Source of the DNA: Rosellinia necatrix
Lineage: Eukaryota; Ascomycota; Sordariomycetes; Xylariales; Xylariaceae
NCBI GenBank assembly: GCA_021209875.1
Contig: JAGYVD010000002.1
Location: forward strand, 6,572,001 to 6,636,000
Length of the DNA: 64,000 nt
Reading direction: 5' to 3'
In this document: positions 11,894-22,237 of the stretch, one piece after another
Layout: each line of letters opens with the position of its first letter
Numbering within the stretch: position 1 is the first letter of the stretch
Notes under the pieces: model-generated
The model's database searches: none
Seen by the model: the letters and a program-made list of their open reading frames with translations, nothing else
What the model was told of the DNA's origin: nothing
Made by a program: the position numbers and the translations under genes

Positions 11894-12521
11894 AGGCAAG
11901 ACAGGACGGTAAAGAGAGGCTATAAACATAAACATGATAAAGGGGGGACAGAAACGTACGGTACAGGGAGGGTTGGCTGTTGGACTCCAGAATAGGGGAG
12001 CGTCGTGGGAAAGACGAACAGCGCGATAATGATTTTATATGACGACGCCGCTAGATGGCGTCCTAGTGGTCGTAGCATAGCAGTGTCAGATTGGAATGAA
12101 TGTAGGAACCCGTGTGTTGGTAATCGGTAATCTTGAATACCTGATATTTCCTAATACGTTGTATCGGCTGGGGGGATAGATATCATGTGAAGTCGGAGCA
12201 AAACAAGCCTAGCCGTGACCCGGCTGGGTTCAATTGGATACTCATAATAATGTACACTTGGTTGTACAAGTCGTGAGTCAGTCTAAAAGCCCTCTCAGTG
12301 GGAGCTAGAGGGGCGTACGGGGCAAACAGGGAGTAATATCCCCATCCATCACCACGGATTGTGCCTCGCCTTTTTCCCGGTTCCGCATCCGAGATCACCG
12401 CATTCGGGCCACCCCAACCCCCACCCTTCCCCCGTGTTACAGTTTGGTTTGTATTCTATTTTATTGCATGAGGTTGGTTTTCTTTTCAGTCTTTTCTTCT
12501 TGTCGCCCCAAGCTTTTAGTA
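11894..12521. other. Convergent 3' intergenic region
   Basis: Lies between the 3' ends of the SDR (+) and the small conserved protein (-). No gene, repeat or structured element stands out. Confidence 0.4.
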
Positions 12522-13163
12522 TCACTCGTGCAAGCCGCCCCAGAGTTGCTTGTTCATGCCGGCGACCTCGACAGGGACGGCGACGCCGGGGGGGTCCAAG
12601 GCGGTCAACGACGCCGGGGCGGAGGCGCAGGGTGGCCTCGATGTCCGGCGCGGCGATCCCGCGGCCGCGCAGCAGCAGTGCGCGGCGGACCGTGGCAGCG
12701 TCGAGGAGCCCACGACCGCGCGACGGATCCTCGAACTCGGCGTCCGCGCGGGCTTGCAGGGCGCGCCGGGCCTCAAGGGCGGCCAGCGTGCGGTTGCGCG
12801 GGGGCATCGTCGTTGTCGTCGTTGTCGGCGTTGTCGGCGTCGCGGTGGAGGAGTGGGAGAATGTGGGCAAGGGCGTCGCCACGCCCATTTGCCGCAGTCG
12901 TGCCGAGTACGCCGCGCTCGCGTCGTCGGGGGCTAGATCCGGGTCTCGGCCGTCGGCGAGGATGGCTGTGAATGGGCGTGTCTGTCAGCGGGATGTGGGC
13001 TTGTTTCTTTTCCTTTTCACTCACTCTCATCTTTGGTCGCGCTCTGCCCTGCGCGTCTGGCATTTCCCGCCTCTGGACTACGAAGTGGGACGGCGCTTCC
13101 GGGCGCCCTCGTCGGGAACCTGCGCGATGCCGTCTGCGCGGGCTTCGAGGCCTTTGCGCCCAT
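12522..13163 (-). CDS. Small conserved fungal protein of unknown function, helix-turn-helix-like, one apparent +1 frameshift
   Basis: On the minus strand, exon 1 (13163-13025) encodes MGAKASKPAQTASRRFPTRA and a short Ala/Arg-rich stretch. A 59-nt intron (GTGAGT...CTGAC...CAG) leads to exon 2 (12965-12522), which starts ILADGRDPDLAP. The body RTLAALEARRALQARADAEF and LLDAATVRRALLLRGRG then IEATLRLRPGVVDRLGPP looks like a compact helical, helix-turn-helix-like unit that I recall as a common lineage-wide small protein in filamentous ascomycetes; no function is known to me. A seven-base G/C run (12588-12594) has one base too many: dropping it restores PPGVAVPVEVAGMNKQLWGG and a stop at 12522, for 193 residues. 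The donor-acceptor phase only works with the acceptor at 12966, which supports the model. Confidence 0.68.
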
Positions 13164-13190
13164 CTCGGGTTCGTGGTGGCACCGGGACAA

Positions 13191-13255
13191 GTTGAGAGCC
13201 GGTTGAGAGCCGGTTGAGAGCCTGTCGGGAGCCGGTCGGGAGCCGGTTGGGAGCT
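13191..13255. repeat. 11-bp tandem repeat, about six copies
   Basis: Consecutive GTTGAGAGCCG / GTCGGGAGCCG variants just upstream (minus strand) of the small conserved gene's start codon, so it falls in its promoter or 5' leader. Confidence 0.8.
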
Positions 13256-16200
13256 GAGTGCTGGTTTCGAATGTATATAGATATGTAGGTATATGTATAT
13301 GGACTGACTGCGAGGTAGTCTCACCATCTCAACGGACCGTTTGGTTAGATTTGAGCCTTTACACTGTCATGCTGTCATGTGCTCGACAGAAATGTCACAA
13401 CTGCCTATAATTAGCTTGTCTCAGGTACGGTACATAACTAGTAATTTTCATCTGATGACGTTTCCCACCATCTGCATGTGACAACACCCACAGCGCTAAC
13501 TTACCCGTATACGGAGGTACTTTTACCCAGTCGTATCTACGGCGCATTTTACAGTGGCCTACTACCTAAACCCATACCTAGGTAATCCAGGTATCCAATC
13601 AGATCAGCCTACCCACCCAACCTATTTAATCCACCCACCTTATTAACCTTATTTAACTGAGCCGACAATAACAGTGACCTCGTTACTATCACTGGCTTAC
13701 AGGAGCGTACTCTATGCCACTCGGTGCAAGACTACATCCCCCCCCCCCCCCCGATACTAATATCTCCGCAGTGATATCAGTGCAGCGTCTGTTATCCCAA
13801 TGCTCCCCATCTTCCTCGTGAGATATCCGCGACTAAGGGGATGCAATGAGATCTACATTATCAGTATGGATTTCCCGAGGCCACTTCCTGACTGTAACCA
13901 TATCACGACTGGCTTATTCGTCCTGTTAAAGCTTGTTTCCGTCCATTATCGTCTGAAGCATTTTTGTCATGGATAGTCCATCCATTGTTAGAAATATCTT
14001 TATCTTCATCGTTGGGAGCGCCTTTATTTTCGGCCAGCTTTTGCATAGGCCACAAAAAAGGTGCTCTAGGTCGGGGGTTTGGCGATGCATTCTCCCATCG
14101 TAAATTCCGTTAGATCCTAACTGTCTCAAGTTTCAACATCGCTATCTTATTTCGTTTGACTTTACTTGATCGTCTCTCATAAAGCTCTATGTGAGCCTGG
14201 CCGCTTATTCTCTAAGGATACTTATTCCCAAGGGAAGGATGAACGTGGAAGAGGGATATGGCTCGGCTATTAAAATACTAGGTGTAAACAGTGGCTGTAG
14301 TACGAGAGTTAGGTGTACATAATGATATTTAGGAAACCCCCGGTATTGAGAGAGTCCGGAATTAATCGTTTAACCTATCGAGCTCTAAACACTTATACCG
14401 AAGTGAACCACCTGTTGCCACAATACTCCGCTTCACTACCCACCTACCACTTAGAACAAGCCTATCTATTCATTCTACAATACCTGCCTCATGACGCAAG
14501 ACATCCTCTTGCCTCGTGGCCTGTAGCAGGCTGACTACCAACTGTTGCCGATACGCGCCTATCCTACCCTCTATTGAGAAGATATTTGACGAATACCAAC
14601 AAGATTTGATTATCACTATAACACGTTCACTTTTCAAGCCTTGGCTGTTGACCTTCAGCTTGTCTAGAAGGCTTTCCATGTGCCTACAAAGGGCATTGTG
14701 TTCGTACCCAGGTATTCTTATCGGAGAAGACCCGCTGGCGGTAAGACCGTCCGAAATGCTCCCTGGTTCCCCTATGATTTTTCTGTGTTCCGTGATCTCC
14801 TATATCATGCTCGGTCCATTACCTCGCATCTCCTTAAATGGGCGGATAACTTCGTCAAAAGAAATATATAGCGAGGCAGGTTTTGGAGTAACCCGCACAT
14901 ATTTGACAAACCCCAAAGCCTGCCTTATCGAAAGAATAAATATTAGCACCAATACGCAACACTAATAGTAGTTCTATATTAAAGGAGAGTATTATGATTG
15001 AGTAGTAAAGGAGTGGATACTAAGGGCTTAAACTGGCTACAGTGGCATAAAAAGGGGGGCGTAACATTTCCATGTATATTCCTGAGCTTCACTTCTACCA
15101 ACTATTTTTTTGGCCATGCTTTCTACTCATGCACTATCTGTTAATGGATTTCTATTTCCTAGCACTTAATTGATCCTTTCATTGCCTATTTATTCGAGTA
15201 TATTGCCCTACCGTTGGAAGCGTAAGGTCGACTTTTCTCTAACGGAACCGCTATTGTTATCCTTCACTAATTACAGGTGGTTCACTTCGATATATCAGAT
15301 GAATGCGTGCTTATTAGGATGTGTTGAAAAGTAGGGCAGAGAGGAATATAAAAAAACCCCTCGGATAGCAGAAACAATACATGAGAAGTATTCGCGTCAG
15401 GCGTCGGAAGATAATCTGGGTCAAGGGCGACCTGACCCTGTCGGAAAATTATTCAATCACTGTAAATTAGTTCATCCTTGGTATATCTGAGCTTTGGAAA
15501 TCAGGATACGGGTTGTGAACATTCTCCAGAGATCCCTGGGCCGGGTGTAGGTTCATCTTTATCTATTCCTCACCGCACTATAACGCTCTTTGATATAGGT
15601 TTGTGGCCAGTAAATGTGTAATTAGAGTTACCTGGAAAGTATAAGGAGGTACTATATCATCATTCAAGAGCATTTCTTCAAGAGGGGTTTAACATTGAGA
15701 TCGGCTCTACGGCTCAAACGACATTGATATATAAATACCTACTGTTGCGACTTGGTTGACCTGAAATGTATCTAAGATCTCTACTTAAGCTCCCTATGTA
15801 AATACTCAAGTATTATAGAAAGCATGGCTCTAACGTGACTGAAACATACATAACGTGACTAAGGTTATTAAAGATATTGGAAGCCCCAAGAGATGAGACA
15901 TATCCTATCATGCCCATGCGCCCGTGCAGTGTACTAGTTCCAAAGCCACCATAAAAAGGGCTGAATCATTGTCACAGTTCGTACTGCTGGTAGTTCCAGA
16001 AATAACTTATGTTATTGCACAAGGAGGGAAGGTTCCTTACTTGATCAGTCGGCAGCTACTCGCTCCTTTTATATACAGTATTCTGGCCCGTGCCCTAGTG
16101 GAGTCCTTAGGTCAAGACTAGTTCCGTGACAATCATGTGGCCGCAAGGCTGCTCTCCTTGCGCAATGGCTTCCAGCAATGCTTGAGATAGAATCATATTG

Positions 16201-16838
16201 TAGGCTTCCATCGCGCTAATTGCTGCTGATTCATCCCTTAATCAACCTGTGGACCGGCCGCCCGCAGGCAAATCCCTCTCTACATGTGAAACCAAGCTCT
16301 AATCGGTTCTTTTAACAAACTTAGTTCTAAACTATTGTAGTTTAGGAACTGCTGGTATTAGCTAGGTACTAACTTTCAACGGATACTGAAGGCAATACAT
16401 AACTGTGCTACGCTTATACAAAGCAGCTATTTTATGATGGTAGCTATCGTGTTCCGCCAACTTCTTTAGTGTTTAAATTACTATTTCTAAATATTTGTTT
16501 CGTTGTTCTTCTTGTTACGTCTCTAGTTAATATTATAAAAAGCCGGAAAAAACCCTACAGAAAAATATTTCTTCAATCTCAGACTCCCCATACATACCTA
16601 TTTACAGCTCTCCAGAACTCCCAGCTTTCCAGAACTCACGCATCGTCGAACTCACAGCTCATCCACAAACTATCAGGTAAGGAAGTAAGCATCACAGTGT
16701 TCAATTTGATCAACTGACTATTACCCTCCATGCCCACAACCCACCATTGTATGTGCTGCACCTCTAACGGGTTTTGTAAAAAGCACATGGTTAGGTGTCC
16801 GGTCCACAAGAAGGTTTTCTTTTACAAACCAGGGAGCC
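13256..16838. other. Gene-poor intergenic region
   Basis: About 3.6 kb. It includes a 15-C homopolymer (13738-13752), CCTAGGTA-type motifs near 13570-13640, and moderately AT-rich sequence to the right. One possible gene relic is listed at 14548-14871. Open frames at 15924-16121 and 16469-16717 show nothing recognisable. Confidence 0.4.
14548..14871 (+). pseudogene. Possible relic of an unrecognised gene
   Basis: Two overlapping plus frames look protein-like rather than random. One reads SIEKIFDEYQQDLIITITRS, then about 15 more residues. Shifting frame near 14680 gives GGKTVRNAPWFPYDFSVFRD followed by LLYHARSITSHLLKW, ending at a stop at 14871. Aromatic-rich, evenly hydrophobic text of this kind suggests a decayed coding sequence with a frameshift. 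I cannot name the family. Confidence 0.3.
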
Positions 16839-17951
16839 ATGGTTTTCCAAATCGATGTCTGCTTTGCGATCGTGAAAGCGCTGCCGGCCTCCCTGAGGCG
16901 ACAGGCTAATCAAAATCTTGTGGACGCCATCGGCCCACCACATATTCCCGAAGTCCATGAAGTTAGACTAATTGCAGTCGGGGGCTATAACTCTGTATTT
17001 TATGTGAAGCTACATGAACCCATGGAGATCGCAAAACCAGGCTATCCCAGCAGGCCTCCAGTGAGCGAATTCGTAATTCGCCTCCCATCCAAAGATGCTC
17101 TATTGCCGCACCAGATAATCAACGACGTTGCATGGAGGGAATATGTTGCCGAAAAGTTACCTCACATTCCTGTACCACATGTATACTTCTACAGGGCAAC
17201 TGACGACCCGGACACGTCCTTCACCGTAGAAGAATTCGTTGATTGCCCCCCCCTCAGCTCCATGTGGATGTCACTCACCCTCTCCCAAAAGAACACCGTG
17301 GCACAGAAGCTGGCATCAACTATAGTTGATCTCGCCGAGATTCCATTCGATATGATCGGAGGCTTGGATTCTAGTTGGTCCTCAGCCCCTACTGTCGAAG
17401 GTTGCAAATTGTTCAAGGGCCGTGGCAAGTTTCATAACAATCAATGTTATCCGATCGGGCCGTACAAATCCATCAAGGAGTTCATCCTGAGCTCATATGA
17501 CCGGGAAATCTATTATTACACTCATGGAGCAGAGGACATCGACATGGACTTCTTTGACACCGTTGCTCTCCCTGATTTCATTGAAAGCCTGAAAAGAAAA
17601 CGAACAGCTCTCGCAGAAAGACATATGCCCGATGAGCCGATTGTCCTCACCCATGGTGACTTTCACGGAAGAAACATATTGGTACGTGGTGACCAAATTG
17701 CTGCTATTATCGACTGGGATTTTGCGGGTTCGTACCCCTTAAGCGAAACATTGGGTGGTCTTACCGTTGGCGTTCTGGATGTGGACTCTGAGGAAGCATA
17801 CATGGAATATTTGAAATGGGGAGAAAAGATCCGAGACTTGATTAAACACGAAGCTCAAGAAAGGCACTGGGATCGGGATGACATCGATTTGCTGATGGGA
17901 GATGGCGACACGGAGTTGGGACTTTCTCGACAGGAGATGCTTCCTTTTTAG
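16839..17951 (+). CDS. APH-fold phosphotransferase (aminoglycoside/choline kinase-like family)
   Basis: A single exon of 370 residues from ATG 16839. The N-lobe shows a glycine-rich strand (LIAVGGYNSVFYVKL) and EFVIRLPSK with the likely ATP-binding Lys. The C-lobe has the Brenner-type loop LTHGDFHGRNILV (His272, Asp274, Asn279) and the metal-binding IIDWDFAG (Asp292). These are the defining motifs of PF01636 phosphotransferases. Such proteins are numerous in filamentous fungi, often without known substrate; small-molecule kinases are expected, and drug resistance should not be assumed. The frame is intact and free of the homopolymer problems seen to its left. It stands alone, with several kb of gene-poor DNA on the left and about 1.8 kb on the right. 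Confidence 0.85.
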   Translation: MVFQIDVCFAIVKALPASLRRQANQNLVDAIGPPHIPEVHEVRLIAVGGYNSVFYVKLHEPMEIAKPGYPSRPPVSEFVIRLPSKDALLPHQIINDVAWREYVAEKLPHIPVPHVYFYRATDDPDTSFTVEEFVDCPPLSSMWMSLTLSQKNTVAQKLASTIVDLAEIPFDMIGGLDSSWSSAPTVEGCKLFKGRGKFHNNQCYPIGPYKSIKEFILSSYDREIYYYTHGAEDIDMDFFDTVALPDFIESLKRKRTALAERHMPDEPIVLTHGDFHGRNILVRGDQIAAIIDWDFAGSYPLSETLGGLTVGVLDVDSEEAYMEYLKWGEKIRDLIKHEAQERHWDRDDIDLLMGDGDTELGLSRQEMLPF

Positions 17952-19778
17952 TTAGTGATCCCTTAGGATGCTGGGGTATGCACCTGGACTAATAGCTTGC
18001 ATCGCATAGTCAATGTTTTAGTTTTGTTTCTAGACATTGGTTGTTTTATACTAAATGTTGTGTTTCCGTTGAGATGGTGAATCGACAAAGAAGCATTTTT
18101 CAGTTTATTGAAGTTTTTAGGCGGGCACCTTTGTCGACAATGGGTTTGAATTCAAAACAAAGGTCCAACACCAGCAAAAAAAAAAAAAAAAAAAGAAAAG
18201 AATGTCTGGGCCAATTAGACCTAGATAAATATGCCAAGTTCCTGATGCCCCCGCCCAACACCCATGGATACCATACACTACTTGTCACTTATACATCCCA
18301 GTCCGTGAAAACGAGTGGTTAAAACCTATCACGTAAAGATTCGGAGGCCAGACTAACTAGCGGGCTGAGCCTGAAACATGCATTTCCCCAACCGCCTCCA
18401 ACACAACCCTATTTTCTCTGCCTTTATGTTGTATTTTCACCATGTAGACTTGGCGGAATAATTTCTCCACGTGTTCTTCTATTTCTTTACCACCCACTAC
18501 CAAGAATTGTTCAAACTTGTACCTCTAGTTTACATCCAAGTCTGGAATGACTGACCAACCCCGATTAAGTCTCAAAAGAAGCCTCGAACCACCGAAGGTG
18601 AACAGTGAGGAGATATTAGCTGTTATTAGATCGTAGGTAAAGATGGTAAAACGGTGAAAAGATAAAAGATTCAAGATATGCACCCTGGCTATGACGAGCG
18701 ATAAGGGTGTGAGGACAAGGAGAAAGAGAACCATTTGATTGAACGAAATGAAGACTTGAGATAGAAGCCGATTATGACTCATAAAATATAGAGGCTCATA
18801 ATTTGGGAATGTTTTACTTCCAACCACTCTGTAACTACCACTGGTAGTAATTACTACCCTCGAAAGCCCTTAACGTCAAGGGCTTGGAAAAGTAGCCAAT
18901 ACGATGTTTGTATTGGCGCGGTTCTGGTATAATGATCAATTGCTACTTTAAAATTGGACCATATATCCAGCGTAAGTTTAGAACGCTGGAACGATTAGCT
19001 CGTCTGGCGCATGTTAAATCACCGATAGGACCAGGACAAAATTTAGAAGAATGATCCAATGGCGGCCGCTAGGTAGTTATGTTCAGCCCCCAGATTTCAG
19101 CGGCGAGATATTAACCCAAAGATATCAGCGAAGTAGCCACTGCGGTACAACCGGACCCCGTCCCATTTTGCGTAGTGCTATGAATAGAATCTCCCTCTTC
19201 AGGCGAGCGATTTCAAGGTATGCTTAAACTAGTACGCGGAATTGTTATGTCACCCCTCCTATAAACCCGAGCTACCGTGGCTGACATGTGTATGCATTTT
19301 AAACGACAACAACTTGAGTGACATATAGAGTGCACCTGAGTATATGGGTGGAATTTGGTTGTAGCAAACCACCGATCGGTATCTAATCCAATCGAAGACG
19401 TGTTCCATATCCACTAGGCTCACCTAGGGGTATATAATTTCTACCAGGATGTTATAAACAGACGATGAAAGGACTTGCCTATTTTGTTAATAGCATAACG
19501 GATACGTGCCGATCCATCTTGGAACGTAGTAGAGGTTATATTTTTCCTTCCCGAACCGGAATAATAAGATCGCCTAAAAATGCTAGGGCGGTCTTTGCGG
19601 CTAGAGGTACTGCGCAATACGACTGCATGTGATCATCCCCCAACCTATTATCCACAAGTCGTGGACGGTGATATGATATGGCCTTGGATGAGCTGAACAA
19701 TATAAGATCAACGCTGCTCTCGCCACCCCGAGGTCGCTCTGTGTTCTTAACCCTTCGGTGGTAGCATTATATCTCACA
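17952..19778. other. Intergenic region between the APH and GH5 genes
   Basis: No credible gene. A minus frame at 18525-18827 has a hydrophobic stretch but no family signal and lacks an early ATG. An 18-bp A-run lies near 18176. A cluster of inverted repeats is listed separately. TATATAA at 19431 is a weak promoter candidate for the GH5 gene. Confidence 0.4.
18843..18949. repeat. Cluster of perfect inverted repeats (foldback element candidate)
   Basis: GGTAGTAATTACTACC at 18843-18858 is a perfect 16-bp palindrome. AAGCCCTT/AAGGGCTT (18864-18871 and 18878-18885) forms a hairpin with a 6-nt loop. AAAGTAGC (18889-18896) pairs with GCTACTTT (18942-18949) and encloses GCCAATAC/GTATTGGC with a 7-nt loop. 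The whole unit is about 107 bp. Confidence 0.6.
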
Positions 19779-20906
19779 ATGACGCGAATTGTACTATTCT
19801 TTACATCCCTCCTCCTGGCAACGGCTCGCGCCGTCCCCGTCGACGCGCCCAGTGCTCAGGCGAATTCGCCGTCCTGGGCAGGATCGAACAACTACTTCCT
19901 GATCGGCCTGTCTGATTCACAACAGAACGAATGGATCAATAACATGGCTTCATACGGCGCTAAAGTGGTGCGGCTATGGGTAAACGGCCAGCAAGCCGGG
20001 TCGTGCCAAAAAGGTAGCACGACCGCGACGACAATCAGAGAGCTCGAGAGCTCCATCGGCAATTTCGATGACACAGTGCTGGACGCTGTGGATAAGGTTC
20101 TTGTTAAGCTTGCTTCAAAGAACATCAAAGCTATCATCTCGCCGCACGACGCCGCGAACCAGTTCGTGGCAGGCAGCTCGGACCCGTACTGGAACCGGTA
20201 TGGGTCGGGGTACTTCTACGAGCAGCAGGCGGCGTTTAATGACTACGACGCACGGCTGACTCACGTGCTGAACTACAAGGGCAAGTCGTCGGGGCGGGTT
20301 TGGAAGGACTGGAGCCAGGCCATCATGGCCTTCGATCTGCAGAACGAGCCAATGGCGACCAAGGTGGAGGAATGCCAGAATGGTGCCGGCGCGGCATGGG
20401 TCTGCGGCCGCGCTCAGCATATGCGTACCGTGCTCGGCGCCAACAATCCTATCAAGATCTCCTCGGGCGGGATCGGCGGCGATATCTCTAAGAACTGCAA
20501 CTTCATGGCCGCGGCGGTGAACTGTGGGCAGCTTGATATAATCGCCGTACATCGCTATGCCGGGAATATAGCTTCTAACCCGGGCGAGTGGTCCAACTCT
20601 GCAGCCGGATACGTTAGTTCTGCCAAGGGAAAGTTGGTCTATGTTGAAGAGTGGGGTGTCCGTCAATACCAGGGCGCGGCGAATGCGGCGGTCGAGTACC
20701 CTGCCCAAGCCAAGGATATGAATAAGGTTGGCCTGCCTTGGCTGTACTGGCAGGTTGTGCCGCCGGCGACATGCAACTATGATCCAAAGAACGATGGATC
20801 TGATTCCTTTAGCATCTTCCAGGGCTCGTCGGTTGATATCGCTGGCGCTATGAGGGGCGCGACTCAGACGTCTGGCCTGCAAGACTGGACCGGCATTCTA
20901 TATTAG
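19779..20906 (+). CDS. Secreted glycoside hydrolase family 5 enzyme (cellulase/mannanase clan)
   Basis: A single exon encoding 375 residues; ATG 19779 is the first methionine and starts a good signal peptide (MTRIVLFFTSLLLATARA, cleavage near residue 18). The TIM-barrel motifs of GH5 are visible: VVRLWVNG on the early strand, FDLQNEPM with the acid/base Glu190, DIIAVHRY with the conserved His/Tyr pair, VYVEEWGV with the nucleophile Glu291, and LPWLYWQV on the last strand. No cellulose-binding module or Ser/Thr linker is present. Family members cut beta-1,4-glucans or mannans outside the cell; the subfamily cannot be fixed by eye. GC-rich codon use fits the left half of the window. No defect seen. 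Confidence 0.88.
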   Translation: MTRIVLFFTSLLLATARAVPVDAPSAQANSPSWAGSNNYFLIGLSDSQQNEWINNMASYGAKVVRLWVNGQQAGSCQKGSTTATTIRELESSIGNFDDTVLDAVDKVLVKLASKNIKAIISPHDAANQFVAGSSDPYWNRYGSGYFYEQQAAFNDYDARLTHVLNYKGKSSGRVWKDWSQAIMAFDLQNEPMATKVEECQNGAGAAWVCGRAQHMRTVLGANNPIKISSGGIGGDISKNCNFMAAAVNCGQLDIIAVHRYAGNIASNPGEWSNSAAGYVSSAKGKLVYVEEWGVRQYQGAANAAVEYPAQAKDMNKVGLPWLYWQVVPPATCNYDPKNDGSDSFSIFQGSSVDIAGAMRGATQTSGLQDWTGILY

Positions 20907-21274
20907 TAAACATGGTAACAACAACAGCCCATCCTCGTCGGATCCAGTGTGCATCAAGACCATGAAATAGCAAGGACTTGATTTAATATTACTGCTATGG
21001 AATAAAAATTAGCAATCCTTTAGAATAGAACCTGTGGTCATATTTGTTATAATTGGTGTGCTCTAGGCCCTTGCGCCATCACTCGCCCCTTAGACATCGC
21101 CAGTTTCATTATAACACAGAGCAAACATTGCAAGTAGACTTAGACTAGATACTTTGCCTAAAAAGCTGAACACAGGCGCCGCGCCTATATCTCTCATAAA
21201 TATGAGCAATTCCATCTTCTGGTCATCTTTTAAGGCCCAATCCACCCAGTGCGACTATCTAGCATACATTCATC

Positions 21275-22010
21275 ATGAGCCTTCCTCCCGAGTTGCTCTT
21301 CCAGACCCGGGCCGAAAATTTGCACCCTGAGTGCGAAAATCGGCTCGTGGTGGATAAGGATTCCAGCATAGACCCGGCGTCTGGTCATCTGTTGTGTCGC
21401 TGTTTCAGCATGTTGCAGAATGGTATTACCTGCGACCTGGCGAGTTACATAACCTAGGGGCAAATGACTTAGATGTTGTGCTTGCAATGATACATGGTTG
21501 TACAGAAGAACTTGCGATGGTGCTTGGACAGGAAGCTCAGATGTGAAATATATCATGGGGGGAAACAACCGCGTATACTGGGAATGGTGATAGATGAAGC
21601 AAGGGAGAATGAAGCCGGTGCTGATGAAAATTTTGGGCTAAATACCATCAGTAGGGGCCACCCAGTCCCAATGCAGTCAATAGAATATGTGTGGGTGGTA
21701 CAGGATCGATAAGGGTTTAAGTGAGACGAGCGACACCTCTATGTTTGGTGAACTATTTGGATAATTATGGCGTTCGGCACTTGTTAGGTGAATATATCTT
21801 GGGCGCTCTCGACGGAGAGGTGATGATCGAAGCTTCCTCGGCTGGTAAATTTGGCCATCTTCAGTGAACAAGTAACCGAACTCGCAGCTGGGGACTTCAT
21901 GTTTGATGAAGCTTCGGGGCTTTTTATTACTCCGCTAGATCGAGATTTAGGATCATTACTACTATCGCACTGAAGAAAACGACATGCTACTTGCCATTGA
22001 ATTATGTTAT
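21275..22010 (+). pseudogene. Decayed F-box/ankyrin-like gene relic
   Basis: Starts MSLPPELLFQ followed by AENLHPE, resembling the common fungal opening of ankyrin-repeat proteins (short helix then F-box-like segment). Scattered plus-frame pieces such as EELAMVLGQEAQM (about 21503) and DMLLAIEL (about 21983) look like ankyrin helices. Stops and frame changes separate the pieces, so no intact protein exists. Assignment is by resemblance only. Confidence 0.35.
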
Positions 22011-22237
22011 CTTGAGAGGACTAGAATACAAGTCTACCGACCTTTCCGACTTTTCCTTGGACCTGCTGCTTAACAGTCGGGAACTCTTTGACGTGGTGAA
22101 CAAATTCGCCTGACTTATAGACCCTATCTGGGGATTGGCCTGTGGGATTAATTAAAACAATTTAACTTCAACTTCAGTAAAAACAATAAAATCGAGTATA
22201 AAGTAGATAATCATATAAGATCTATGTTATTATTTCC

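Noticed and set aside
12359..13195. Long plus frames opposite the small conserved gene (278 and 175 residues)
   Set aside because: Arg-rich antisense shadows; the minus strand has motifs, a spliced start and a phase-consistent intron.
18525..18827. Hydrophobic 100-residue minus frame
   Set aside because: Begins at a non-ATG codon, no family resemblance, and lies in AT-leaning intergenic DNA.
20115..20882. 255-residue minus frame under the GH5 gene
   Set aside because: Complement of a coding exon with both GH5 catalytic glutamates on the plus strand.
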